Below are positions 45,101 to 57,700 of a DNA stretch of 64,000 nucleotides, one piece after another. A program made the translations under genes and the position numbers. This DNA comes from Tubiluchus corallicola (lineage: Eukaryota > Priapulida > Priapulimorpha > Priapulimorphida > Tubiluchidae). The stretch's first letter is position 1. Each line of letters begins with the position of its first letter. The notes under the pieces are model-generated. The model had not been told where the DNA came from. It did no database searches and saw only the letters and a list, made by a program, of their open reading frames with translations. The DNA is taken from the NCBI GenBank assembly GCA_030141605.1, contig JAQGDQ010000096.1, forward strand, positions 1 to 64,000, written 5' to 3'.

Positions 45101-45329
45101 ATAGCACCAGGGCGAGTTGTTAGCACGGCGCTGGCCGGTAAGTCTGGAGGGGCTGCCTCCTCGGACGCGGCCTTTCACCAGCGGCAGTAAGCTTGTCCGC
45201 CATGGTTGGACCTCCAGGGGTATAAAACCCCAGACGGCGTAGCCTTGCTACGGACCCGTTGCCACCTGCTACGCTCGATCATAAAGATCTTCGATGAGGC
45301 CAGGGAGATGGGTTTGAGTAGCGAGTAGC
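42200..45329 (-). pseudogene. Near full-length EN-RT LINE, many frame breaks
   Basis: Minus strand, 3130 bp between 10-bp target duplications. From the 5' side: a GC-rich leader; an AP-endonuclease start (STWIGSWNVWSLNVPGRLED); an endonuclease end (GQRNDTRLIEFAAMNGLAMN, ITTKQIDHFLV); RT start (ICKAVQAMKLGKTPCLDSIN, LCKNYRGISLLSIVDKLY); and RT core with DMDFADDLALLADN. Last is a C-terminal domain (FKTKLLRHVLGISYSNHITN) ending GGDSK at 42203, then a GTAA-type short repeat tail. The pieces lie in different frames with several stops, so it is dead. Architecture and tail resemble RTE/Nimb-like LINEs; the clade is inferred. Confidence 0.88.
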
Positions 45330-45339
45330 GACCCCTGCT

Positions 45340-47126
45340 AGTTGGTTGACGTTCTGCGATCTATGTATGAACTGCTTGATAAAGACATCATAGTTTGTTT
45401 TTGGTAAGTCACCCTTACGGCAAAATGGTTGTCTCATCTTCCTACTGCCTATTAGCCAGGCACACTGCTAAAGCAGCAGTTAATAGACTGCTGGTTAGAC
45501 ACGTGCTATAGAAGTGCACAGCAGAAACTGACGTTTGAATTTTAAATTCTCTAACAATTATATTGTATTACAAATCATGCCTTCATTCTCTTTGTGGGAA
45601 TAGGGTAGAAATATTAGGTTCATGTAGTAAACAATGCAGTTAATTACTTGGGTAGGGTTTAGTTTGACTTTAATATTAAGTTCCTTAATTTGTAACTGTT
45701 AATGATGGTACAACTGTTACTTCTATAAATGCATCCAAACAAAAGTTTATCATAGGTACTAATATATTCAGATGAAGAGATATCCACAGTGATTCAGTGA
45801 AATTTGCAGCAAGATGCCAAGAACAACTAGAGAACAATTAAGTGATAAATGTATGTAGATTAACATGCATCTACCATTTATTGACATCATATTCACAGGG
45901 AAACAAGTGTAGTTTTCAATGGCAAATTCTTCCAATATAAATCCAGCCTTGGATTTTTTGGTCGTGCTTCTATTACAGCTACAGCATGTGGTTTCATCAG
46001 GCTAATATATATTTAATCTGAATTCATCACGTTTATTGCTCAAATAGTCAGTAATTGTGTGCACACATGCCAGTTATTCCAAAACTTTCTGCTGTTCAAC
46101 TCCCCTAACAGCCTTTCACATTTTCACAATTAATAGTGTTTGTGCAATTAATTTGATTATGTACATTATTTGTGTATTTTTTAGTATTGAATCTACTGTT
46201 GACTCACGGGAGGTATTACTCCCCTAACTTTCCCCCCATCTTTTTACCCATGTTCCAGTCTTCGCTGCCTTTTCCGCTTCTGCTTTTTTAATTTCATCTA
46301 TTTTCTTAATTTTCTGCTTTCTTAAGTTTCGCATACTTTTGTCAGGAATTTGTGTGGCCAGGCGACTATGTCATCTTAAATGCTTATTAGTTGTCAGTAA
46401 AGCTTTCACGCAAACAAAAGTCAGTTTACACTATTTATTTTTTGTGTAACCCAGGCATAACCTGAGCATTTGTGTGAAATTTTGAGGCCTGATGTATGGC
46501 TGAAGTAATAATTTTATGATTTTAGGGTTGTGGTAACACTTGCAACAGCTTGAAACTTCAAACTTGTACTCAAATTTAGATACCGTATATCTTTTTGATT
46601 TTTAAGTGCTATTTACTATTTTCCTGCTATCCCATTGTACATCCACTACTGCCAGACCAAAGTGTAAAAGCAGTCGGCAATTTTGCTTCACGGAAGTATC
46701 CATTTTGAAGGCGACAAATCATTTATTTTACACTAATCTCAGTTAGATTTTTGCTTTAAAAGTGCTGACTAAATTGAGTACAGATAATCGAAATTTCTCA
46801 AGTTGTACTTTTAAACTCGTACTCGACTTATAGAAGCGTATAACTGCACATCACTGCTAGATGGGGTTTTGGGTCACATCCCAATGAATTTATTGCTGAT
46901 CTGCAAAACAGATTCAGGATTAGAGAGTAGAACCTTATGTTGTTTACAATTAAAATCTATGTAAGTGTCTGTGGCGGCGTTTTTTTGTCGAGAAAGTCCA
47001 AAAAATTGTATCTTGTATATGTATGTATCTTGAGAGCTTGATAGATTCATCCAATATATATGTAAATCATATGCGAAATATTATGAAAAACGCAAATTAA
47101 CTTGCATTATTATCATGCGCTGTCAC
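45340..47126. other. Non-coding stretch, nothing recognised
   Basis: AT-rich intergenic DNA without supported exons or element ends. Confidence 0.4.
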
Positions 47127-47420
47127 TTACACATTGATGCCAATGCAAAGTGATCCGAAGTCATCTGCAGCATTGTCTAACAAAGTTGGCAATAATTTAG
47201 TTTGAGTCCAAAGATAGGTCGGCAAACTAAACTTATATGTACTCTCCTGAAAGTTTTTGTAATTGTGATATGACAACACCACACCTTGAATCACCCAGAG
47301 GAACCCAATGAAGATTCGCATTTTGGCCGCTTTTGTCCGATGTTCAAACCTGGCTAAGCGCCACTGCAAGTACAGCTTCACTAGAATGAGAGCAAAACGA
47401 AAGCTGAGCATACTAAGCTG
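47110..47420 (-). pseudogene. Exon-like sequence X, copy 1
   Basis: Minus-strand frame of 94 codons ending PTYLWTQTKLLPTLLDNAAD and then DFGSLCIGINV, where a GTAAGT donor follows at about 47115. A related sequence lies inverted at 48630-48850. The protein family is not recognised. The differences between the copies keep the reading frame over this block (YLWTQ, LLDN, DFGS), which suggests coding origin, perhaps a transposase exon. Confidence 0.5.
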
Positions 47421-47644
47421 GAATTCTGGATTGGTTTCTTTGGGAATTCCAGATTAGTGCAAGTAACACATTCAGAACTAGCACAGACTCCAATCCTGGC
47501 ACAGAACAGTTATCTATAGACCACTTGTAGAATGTAGACCAAAGATCACGTGCACTGTAGAAACTGTGCATCATTATCTGACATCTTTTGCTTTGCTTTC
47601 CTTCACTCATTAGTCACCTCTGGTATCCATGGTCTGAGTTGCTT

Positions 47645-48150
47645 AAAGGGAGGCAAGATCATTTTTCATATACTACACCATTTTCAAGTTAGATAAAACG
47701 TATACATTTTATCACAATTAACACTGCACAAGCGTTTCTGCTAATTAAATAATAGATTAAAAACTTAATTTATAGCAGGCGAGTCAAACTATTGATGACA
47801 TCACAAGCTAACATAATTTTAAACAGTAAAAAGATTCTGCGAGCATGTTGCACGTGTTTGCGAAAGCGAAAATTAAAGTACAGCACTTTTGTAAGAAATT
47901 CAATGTGTTGTACTAAAACTCGGCAAGTTTTTAGATAAAAATTCAAATTTCAGATTTACTGCTGTGCTCATACATGAACTGTCGAACGTGTGTAGTTCGT
48001 CACAGACACATCTGAACTGAGAGGTACAGCACCTGTTTTTGTGCAGTGCATTTTCGAAATGCAGGCGCTAATGCCCGCCTAACTAGCGATTGGCGAAATG
48101 CATGTAACGGCAAAGAACTGTGGCGCGAACGCAAAATAGTTAATTATTTT
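47645..48150 (+). repeat. Dispersed repeat family R1, copy 2
   Basis: Shares TTTTTCATATACTACACCAT, TTGCACGTGTTTGCGAAAGC and GAACGTGTGTAGTTCGTCAC blocks with copy 3 (63090-63745), and the first two with copy 1. It loses similarity near AAGAACTGTGGCGCGAACGC. The 77-codon frame at 48046-48279 lies partly in it and is not conserved. Confidence 0.75.
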
Positions 48151-48629
48151 TTTGGTTTGAGGAGCATTGGCCTTTTTGTCACTTCTCTGTTAACATTGTC
48201 ACTGTTAAGGCAGTCTAATGCACCCCCCCCCCAGTTTAGCATTTTTGATGTTAGATCGTTCTCACTAGAGTGGCAGTAACTAATTAGTCTAACTTTTTAT
48301 TTTGAATAACTTTAACCTGAAATTTCCGTAGATGACTGGATTATACTTGCAGTGCATTTGACCACAGAGAAATGCAGTGGCCTAGTGATCTAATTGTAAA
48401 ACATCTGCAATGTAAACAAAAGGTCCTTCATTCAACTCCAGGCTGCATTCCAACTTTTTCACATTTCTTGTCTGTCTATGAAGTTTGGTATCAAAATTTA
48501 ACCATTTTGGGGCAGGGGGAGGGGTGTAACATCATGAATAACAATTAACTGCTAGATGTTTCTATAGCACAGTTTACATGGGCCAAAAGCTGAAAACATG
48601 CAAACTGCATGTATAACTTAGCATGTGCT

Positions 48630-48850
48630 TGATCAGGAAATGCAAATCATGATTGGGTTGTCAGATCACACTTGCAGAAACTTTCAGAAGAGTAGGCCTA
48701 CAAATTAGTTTGGTTTACTGACCCATTATTTTATCTTTGGACTCAAGCTAAATTATTTTCAACTTTATTAGACAATACTGCACCTGACTTTGGATCATTT
48801 TGTGTTAAGATTAGTGTGTATGTAAATGCAATTAATTGTTTTCATTCGTG
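48630..48850 (+). pseudogene. Exon-like sequence X, copy 2 (inverted relative to copy 1)
   Basis: The + strand reads YLWTQAKLFSTLLDNTAPDF and then GSFCVKISV, close to copy 1 on the minus strand. The upstream part is shortened by about 33 bp. It sits about 1.5 kb from copy 1, with repeat R1 copy 2 between them. Confidence 0.5.
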
Positions 48851-49558
48851 TTTTTATAATACTTGATCTAGATTTATATTAGATGACTAGATCTATCAAG
48901 CCCTCAAGATACATGTGCACATAACGTACCTGCAGTTCAGTTTAAAAAAGCAAGTTAAAAATGCAGCTGAAATTTTTAACATTGGCAAACTTATTTTTGC
49001 CTGTCATAAACGTGTTACCTGCTTTTACTTTGCTTTATTTTTCATAAATTTACTTATTTCCATTTATGTTTTTATTGCTTAAGCCAGCTAAGGTGTTTAT
49101 TAGTTTTCTGATCTGCATCCTATAAAAGTTCCTAGACAGCACTGTGTTGCATTGTATTTAATAAAGAATGCTTATGTGAAGCTTCTGATTGCACACTTGC
49201 ACAATCTGGGTCTAGCTTTACAGCATTTGTTTTCAAAGAAGCCAGCCAGTAACCAGGGCTTCATCTGGGATTGCAGAGGCCAGCACAGTCTATTCAGTTA
49301 CATTCGCTCATTTTCTGTATTGATGCTGGTGGTTGCTTTTGCTGTTTACTGCTTGCCATTTTCTGCAGCAGTATGTGAACTATAATCTTTATGAATTTTG
49401 ATATATGTTTATGTAAAAAAGTGGATTCAAAAGCGAGAAGGTAAGAATATCTTTCTTGTAGCACCATTTGTCTTTCAAACTAAGATTTGGTGGTATCATA
49501 CTTAGTGTTTAGGAGGTTAATTGCAGATTTACTTACAAAGACTCAGTTTGTTATTGGA

Positions 49559-49971
49559 TTTGTGGTCATTATCTAAGTAGACTTATACAATGTAGCATTC
49601 AGTATCATGTTATATATTTGTGGTCATTACCTAAGTAGACTTATACAATGTACCATTCAGTACCATGTTATATATTTGTGGTCATTACCTAAGTAGACTT
49701 ATACAATATAGCATTGAGGCATTCAGTATCATGTTATATATTTGTGGTCATTACCTAAGTAGACTTATACATGTAGAATTCAGTATCATGTTATATATTT
49801 GTGGTCATTACCTAAGTAGACTTATACAATGTAGAATTCAGTATCATGTTATATATTTGTGGTCATTACCTAAGTAGACTTATACAATGTAGCATTCAGT
49901 ATCATGTTATATATTTGTGGTCATTACCTAAGTAGACTTATACAATGTAGCATTCAGTATCACGTTATATT
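49559..49971 (+). repeat. 58-bp tandem repeat, 7 copies
   Basis: Units start at 49559, 49617, 49675, 49741, 49798, 49856 and 49914. Each contains TTTGTGGTCATTACCTAAGT and AGACTTATACAATG. The third unit carries an 8-bp insertion and the fourth a one-base deletion; otherwise copies are nearly identical, so the array expanded recently. There are no unique spacers, so it is not a CRISPR array. Confidence 0.95.
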
Positions 49972-52770
49972 TTAGTGCATCTACTACTAGATTCATTATT
50001 ATACGACAAAATGAATAGAGCTACATATGTGTTGCTGAATCTGAATTTTTATATGAGTATCCATTCAACCGTTTCGTATTATTACGACAACCGAGCCATT
50101 GCGAATTCTCAGTGACTGCTTCAGCACTAGGCTATTAGTGTTATGGCATGTTCTGACTAGCAAGCTTTATCACCAAGTAATCTGTACGTGTGTCATAGTG
50201 TCAGAGAGCTCGCAGTTTCTTGTCGAGAGCAACTTGTAAAGTTGTTCACACTTGCAAATTTACTGTCAAAAAAATGGTGACAAAAAACCCGCTAGTCTGA
50301 ATGTAATACTGTATGCTAATTCTGGTGTGATTATCGTTAGGTTGTTGACTTGCAATATAACTTTATAACGAGGTTGATATTTCCGTAGTGGCGGTCTCAC
50401 ATTCATGTAATAAGTTTTAGCCAGTTTTTATGTTGTGATGTTGCAGTGACTACTATAGTTTAAAAGTAAAGTTGTTAATTAGCATAACAGCAGTGAAAGA
50501 TATTGGATTGCTGTGAGGTTTCACAGATTACTGTTTAAATTTTCTTTAAAAGATGTAAATATTTGCTGCTTTTCACAACATCTTATTTACTCTTTTACCA
50601 GTTATTTTCTTGTCCGTACTCTAAGGTTCTGTGATTGTGGCCTGTGATTTTAGACTTGCCTGTTTTTCTCTTGTGTTTTTGCTGTACTTTTGTGTTTTTG
50701 TTATGTAATTGTTATGTAATATCAAAAAATTAGTATTACTAATTTCATGTGATCTTTTCTCGTTCTTTTACCTGAAAATAAACCCGAAAACAGCAGTAGT
50801 TTGGATCATCTTGTTTTTCCTGCTTTTTAATAAGGTAATTTTCATTACTTGTAGAGTTACTTACAATCAAGTGGTAAGATCATGTGGCCACCTTGAGCTT
50901 GCTCGGAGCCTGACACTAGTGATTATTAAACAGCAAAGCAAAAACTTGTGCTACCAGCATAGCTGACTTTGTCAATGAATTACTGTTTGATTGACATAAG
51001 AAATCAATCTGTTAGGTAGACAACAATTCATTGATAAAGGCAACTGTGATGGTAGTAGGTAGGATTGAGTAGGCTTCACTAATTCTGTACTAGGCATGTA
51101 GTATTAATAGCCTTGATTACATAATTTTGGTATTACTAGTTGAAAGACACTGTTTTGTAATACCTCAAATTGCAAGCACTTTAGCAATGCACTTTGAACA
51201 TTTATTGTATAAAGGCATAACATAAAATTTTATTAATATTATTATATCATTTTTATTATGGATGCTGGTGAACTGTCAAATAGAGCTGATTAAATAGTAC
51301 TACATACTATAGATAATTTTTTGGCAGTTTTTGTCTTGTACCAAATTTTATTATAGTTATTTAATAATATTTACTCAAGCTGATGGCACATGCTTGGGTA
51401 GAGTGTTTGATCACATCAGTGCATGCATGCGTCTGTCTGTCTGTCTGTCTGCCTGCATAATAAAATCAAAACCTATAAAGCTATCATCAAACTTGGGGCA
51501 GTGATAGGTCTGGGAAAATTTCACAGCTTATTGCTTTTTGGTCAAAAAACCCAAGGTCCAAAATGTCAGACTAATTTTTTGCACGTGATAGTAATTGGTA
51601 ACTTCTTTGAAGGTTGCATCTCTATTGAGTACTTAAATATTATGATATTTGCTCTTTGGAAAACTGAATTTCTTGGTAATTTATCACGAAAAACAGAATT
51701 TGGTTTACAAAAGAAAAGTCAAGAGGTATAAAATAACAAATGGTGGTAGGCAGGTACAATGAAGGAGTTTCATGCAAACTACGAGTCTCAATGATTTATC
51801 ATTGAAATTCTCTTCCGTCTGAAAATGGCTTTGCGGTGATTTTGAAAAATTTAGATTTCTCCTTAAAACACATCTATTTTTACATGCATATGAGTAATTT
51901 TGTATATACTTTGCCTTGTGGTCTTCAACAACACCTGGTTCAAATATATTATTTTTACTGTCATGTATCTTGTTCTGAGATCTTAACTGTTTTGTGTCTT
52001 ACGTATATATCTTTTATACAGAGTTTTAGTGCAAGATGAGATTTTAATTCTCTATAAACTCAATCAACTTAAAACTTAAATTTAATAAATGTAAACTCAA
52101 TGTTAATTGAAAACCAGTTACTGCCAGAAAGCTGATTTCTGAGTGAAACACATTTATGCATAGGTTTACACTTTGTTTTGATAGTTTGGTTACAGAAAGA
52201 TTATTGTGGGTCATGAACAAAATCAACAATGCTTTTTAATGAAAACCTTTATTCATTCAGTAATATGCAAAATTCTGAATGTCCCATATATGGGATGCTA
52301 TGCATAAATGGGTTAAGCTTCTAGTACTACTGCTACTACATGTTATGTATATATAACAGTATAGACGTTATATAATAATGTTATTATAACAATATAAAAC
52401 TGTTATGTGAACATTCAACGTGGTAAGTTACGTTTAAAATTTTGGGGAAAAAATTAAAAATTTGTAAAAAATTGACTCATTGACAAATGTACATAATCGC
52501 TATTAATATACATTTATAACTAAAAAACTGTTGATGACAAAGTCATAAATTGAAAATTCTGTAATGTGTTCTGCCAGTGCAATATAATGTAATGTTGTAG
52601 TAAAGTAATATAGTGTGGTGTAGTACATGTGTTACATCACATTAAATTACAGCACAGTTGGTAAAAAAATCCCAGGTTATCAATCTTTAGTGTCTGGATT
52701 GTGAAAGATTTTTGTTGTTAAGTTTAACTGGCTCAAGATCATAAATTCATTTTTGTTAAATGTGCCCCTT
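49972..52770. other. Non-coding stretch, nothing recognised
   Basis: Contains a (GTCT)n microsatellite at 51431-51451 and AT-rich DNA. Short frames here show no conserved motif. Confidence 0.4.
51431..51451 (+). repeat. (GTCT)n microsatellite
   Basis: Five GTCT units preceded by GCATGCATGC. Confidence 0.85.
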
Positions 52771-53060
52771 GCTTGATTACCTAGGAATTGCATTTTTTTA
52801 AATTAAATCAGAATTTACCACTTTTGGCCTGCAACCTCATGGCTCAGTGATTTGAGTACCTCAACATCGTCATCAATGAATTCACCCATGCTTGATTACC
52901 TAGGAATTGCATTTCTTTTCAATCAAATTGGAACATCATTTTTGGCTGGCAACCTCACATGGCTCAGGAATCTGAAGGTCTAAATATTGTCTCCAGCGAA
53001 TTTGCCCTGCTTGATTACCTAAGAATAGCATTTCGTTTTAATGAAAACTTGTGACCTTTT
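52771..53060 (+). repeat. 119-bp tandem repeat, about 2.5 copies
   Basis: GCTTGATTACCTAGGAATTG starts at 52771 and 52890, and in variant form (CCTAAGAATAG) at 53009, a strict 119-bp spacing. The middle of each unit carries GGCNNGCAACCTCA and TGGCTCAG blocks. Copies have diverged and the third is partial. No coding or RNA function is evident. Confidence 0.85.
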
Positions 53061-54667
53061 GACCCTTGTCCTTGGGCAGCGGTTGGTCAGTCTTGAGTCA
53101 ACCTGTGACATTTAATTAGCCTTGCCAAAGCTTTTCATTTCATATATCACAAGCTAATTTTTTGCTTGGCGCTGGAGAAACATCTGTTGTTAATTTTCAC
53201 ATTTTGCCCCCCTAGCAAAAACTCTCAGCAAAATGGATGAGATGGAAATCAACACCACCTAGCTAAATGCAAAAAATTGTGGCCCTAGTATGTAAACTAT
53301 AGAAGGACATATAGCCTAACAAAAAACTGATAGATGTCTACTGTCCTTGACTGTTTGACCTAAGGTTATTGCTCAGTATTACATTTTCTGACACCATACT
53401 CCTGGTACCTACGCTGCAAGTTTCATGACTTCACATTGTTTGCTTTTCCAGTTATTGACAACACCCTGTTTTAATACTTTTGCATATGTCATGTGACCTG
53501 GCCTCACCCACTTTCTGAAAAACACCTAGTGCATATCTGTCCTTAACTGGCTACCCAAACGTGCAAAATGTGGACTCCTACTGTAAGAGAAGTTGAGTGA
53601 CAAAGCCATTTGCCCTAATTTGCACACTTTGGCTACTAACTCGGATTTTGGATTTACTCACATATTCATATCCCTAGGAGGAGTTGAGTGATAATCAAAA
53701 AAAGAGCCCATGTCCAGTGTGCTCAACCCTTTGTCCTGAGGTCAACGGTCTCCATACCTGAGCCCCTGTCTCTGGTGTCTGCCCTGCATATTTGGTGACT
53801 CTAGGTAGTACGATTTTTGTGTTATTCAGTGTTGTACCGGAGAATAAATAAATACTTTTACGGTTTTGTAAATAAATTTCACATATTGCAGAATCTTAAC
53901 TGTTTCAAACCTGATACCATGACTAACATTGACCAACCAAAGGATGAAAGCTGACCTAGTTAACAACGCTAAAAAATAATGAAATTTTCCAAGCCCTTAA
54001 TAATTAATGCATTTACTACAGCATTGCAGTTTGCCTCACTGTGGTTGTATACCTGAGTGGTGAAAAACTATTACTGTAGCAATTGAAGCCTGTCGTCATG
54101 ACAACGGATGCAGCTCACCTATTAGTGATTCATTATAGTGTCATCTTTTTAAAGCAGCTTCTTGATAATGCCACTGTAGCTGATAGGCGTAGCTTGAAAG
54201 TTTTGTTACATATTCCATCATTAGTAGCTTTGGAGCATATTGTATATTTTAGCTGGATTATTTTTATTAATTTGCAATTGATAGTATGACCGTAAATAGC
54301 AAATAAATGTAATTTCAGCAAAGGAATGTGTAATTTTCTTTCTTTTACTGTGTGTTTGTCTGATACATAGCTGATGTTAACAGGAGTATATATTATATCT
54401 ATATATGAATATGAGTAATACTACGTGTATATGTGGTATATGTGTATTATGGTTAGTCGCTCAGCATTCATATGGCTATGTAAATAAATAGCTTGCTATT
54501 GCCATGTGTCTATTAGCCAGATATGTACCTGTACGTCATGGCTCAGCAGGATATTCAATATATTGCATATGGCTAATGTGCGGTGTTGTAATTTTATTTT
54601 TATTGTGCATTTTAGATATGACTGTATTTACCAAGTAAGATAGCTTGTGAGTTGTGAAGTATTCACA
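53061..54667. other. Region upstream of GPSM2
   Basis: No exon was recognised. The GPSM2 promoter or an upstream non-coding exon should lie here or at 54600-54667, but no clear TATA or CpG signal marks it. Confidence 0.35.
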
Positions 54668-54709
54668 ATGGCCGAAGCTTCCAATAGTGATAGCCAAAAC
54701 TTAGATCAG
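54668..54709 (+). CDS. GPSM2: GPSM2 exon 1 (N-terminal 14 residues)
   Basis: MAEASNSDSQNLDQ, ending at a GTATGG donor in phase 0. The ATG has A at -3 and G at +4, and is preceded in frame by TAG at 54644-54646, which supports the start. The short variable leader is not conserved, so assignment rests on phase and position; an alternative start at the Met in exon 2 (NMSGETC) is possible. Confidence 0.6.
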
Positions 54710-57700
54710 GTATGGTACCACATTTGTGAAAAAATCTTGGTTCTTGCTCGGATTCGTTTTGAAGCGATTTTTAATCCATGATGACCATCATTCAATAGAG
54801 ATTGTTTTATTCTTATTAGAAGACATTATTATTTCTTAAGAAGTCAAATTGGTATAGATATTCATTTGTGCAGTAGATTTTATAAGTGAAAGATTTCCTA
54901 ATAATGCACAGCTATTACTAAACTTTATAGCTTATTTCTACTGGTTTGTAGCCTGTAACAAGTTTGTTTCTCATTCTTTATTTTTCAGACAAGTTTCTAA
55001 ATAAACTTAACGTGCCTGCAGTTAACCCTGCAAATTTTTTTTCATTAATGACCATTTCATTATTCTTTCAGATTTAAACATGTGTCATAAGCTAACCCTC
55101 ACATAAACCATATCTTCATACCTCACATGGAATGTTTTTATTAAACTACTAATATGTATAAATACGTAAAAAACCTGAGTAAAATACTCAACTTACCTTA
55201 CCTTAGACCTTAGTCCTTCCTGCGCATTGATGCACATTGGGCAGACAGCATTTTCCACTGAGTTCTATCGGCGGCTTCGTTCTCTACGTTTTCCCAACGT
55301 CTGTTGACAGCTCGAAGGTCTTCTTTGAAGGATCTGCGCCACGTTGTTTTTGGCCGACCTCTTTTTCTTTTCCCACCAGGTGGTTCCCACTGTACTGCTG
55401 TTTTGGCGTAGCGACTTTCTGATAGACGGAGAATATGTCCAGCCAGTTTCATTCTTCTCTCTGTAACTATATCTTGTAACCGCAATGACTGCGCTCGTTG
55501 AAGAACTTCTACATTGGTGACATGGTCGCGGTAGGAGATTTTTAGTATCTTTCGAAGGCATTTTTGGTGGAAGACGTTCAGTTTCTTTGATAACTCCGCT
55601 GTGACTTTCCAGGTTTCGCTGGCATAGAGAGCCGTTGGCAGCACAATGGCGTTGTACAGACGAAGTTTGATTTTCATGTCAATTTTCTTGCTTGTCCAGA
55701 TTTTTCCCATCTTCCTAAATACTGCTGTTGCTTTGCCGATTCTCCCCCTGATGTCATTTTCTGTACCTCCATTACAGGTCATCACACTGCCCAGATATGA
55801 AAAACTGGTAACATTCTTAACCATTTGGCCTCCCACTGTTATATGTACATCATTCTGTTGGTTTGTCCACACTTTCAAAACTTTGGTCTTTTCTTGACTA
55901 ATTCTCAATCCAATTTTTCCCGCTACTTCTTCCATACTTGTGGTCAGTTGTTGCAGGCTTTCTTTTGATGTTTCCAGAAGAGCTATATCGTCAGCAAAGT
56001 CCAGATCTGCCAATCGTTGTTGTTGTTTCCATTGCATTACTAGACCTTTACCATCAACCGCCTTGTTCATGATGAAATCAATCGTCAGTAGGAACAGGAA
56101 TGGCGACATAATGCAACCCTGCTTAACTCCAGTTTCGATGGTGAAATACTCGGTGTTTCCCTCTTGTGTTCTTATACAACAGCCGCTGTTTTGGTAAAAG
56201 TTCTGGATGGTTGAAATGCATTTCTGTGGGATACCATACAGAGAAGCAATTTTCCATAGAGACTGCCTGTGAACAGAGTCAAAAGCCTTCTTGAAATCAA
56301 TGAAATTGATTAATAAGGGCTGTTGGAATTCCATACATTGCTCAATGATGTTTCTGAGAGTGAATATCTGTTCACAGCATGATCTTCCTTTTCTAAATCC
56401 AGCTTGTTGTTCTCTTAGTCTTATATCAACAGCATCTCTCAACCGATCTAGCAGCACTATACTCAGGACTTTTCCAGGTATTGACATCAGAGTTATTCCT
56501 CTCCAATTATTGCAATCTGTCAGGTTCCCTTTTTTAGGCAACTTCACGATGACTCCATTTCTCCAATCTTCGGGGACCTTTTGTTGTTCCCAGCAGCTGT
56601 TCAGGAGCTTTGTCATTGATCGTGTTATCCCTTTATTACCGTGTTTCAGGAGCTCAGCTGTTATTTGGTCCTCTCCAGCTGCTTTGTTGTTCTTTAGTTT
56701 TTTGATGGCAGTTTCGACTTCCAGTTCACTGATGTTGTCCAATCTTACATCTAGCTGTTGTTGTCCAATTTCATTTTCAAAATTGAATAATGTTGTTGGG
56801 TTTGGCTGGTTGAGAACTTCCTTGAAGTGTTCCACCCATCATGCGTTTTGCTGTTCTGTTGTTGTGAGAGTCACACCACTTTTGTTCTTGATTGGCACAG
56901 CTGGGGTGCCTCCTGTTCCCGTTAGATCTTTAACAATTCTGTAGAGAGTCTTGGTATCATTATGGCTGGCTGCTAACTGTGCTTCTTCACCCTTCTTTTC
57001 AAACCATTCGTTCTTGTCCCTCCTGCTACGTCTTTTTACTGCTCTATCTGCCAGTTGGTACTGCTCATTGGCTTGACTCCTGCTTTCTGGTGTTTTTGCT
57101 TGGTCTCTCATTTGCTTAGTCTTCTTTCTTTCATCAATTAATTCCCAAGTTTTTTCTTGTATCCACATTTCTTTTCTGTTACCCCTTCTTCTGCCGATCT
57201 GTTCATCTGCAACTGCTGTTACTGCTTCTTTGAATATTTTCCACTGTTCTTCAATATCGTTGGCTTGTAGTAGTGGTTCAAATTTGTTGCTAAGTGCAAG
57301 TTCAAAACTCCTTGCTTTTTGTTGGTCTTTCAGGTTTTCAACCGCAAAAGGTCTTGTGATTTTTGGCTTTTGTATCTTTTTCAGTTTGAGCTGCACTTTT
57401 CCTTGAACTAGGTGGTGGTCAGAGCCCACATCAGCTCCACGACATACTTTCACATCTTTCAGTGCTGATCTCCATCTCTTGCTGATACAGATGTAGTCGA
57501 TTTCGTTCTGTGTATTTCCATCTGGTGACCTCCATGTCTTCTTGTGGATGGTTTTGTGGGCAAAATAAGTATTTCCAATACACAGTCCATTTAAATTGCA
57601 CAACATCAGGAGCCGTTCACCATTGTTGTTTGTTTCTTGAGCTGATCCATGTGGCCCGATTACATGCTCCAATCCGTGTCTGTTGTTGTCAATCTTTGCA

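Noticed and set aside
49665-49877. Repeat protein with a YICGHYLSRLI motif
   Set aside because: It follows the 58-bp period, which is not a multiple of three, so the motif persists only where indels restore the frame.
49559-49971. CRISPR array
   Set aside because: The repeats are contiguous without unique spacers, and the genome is eukaryotic.
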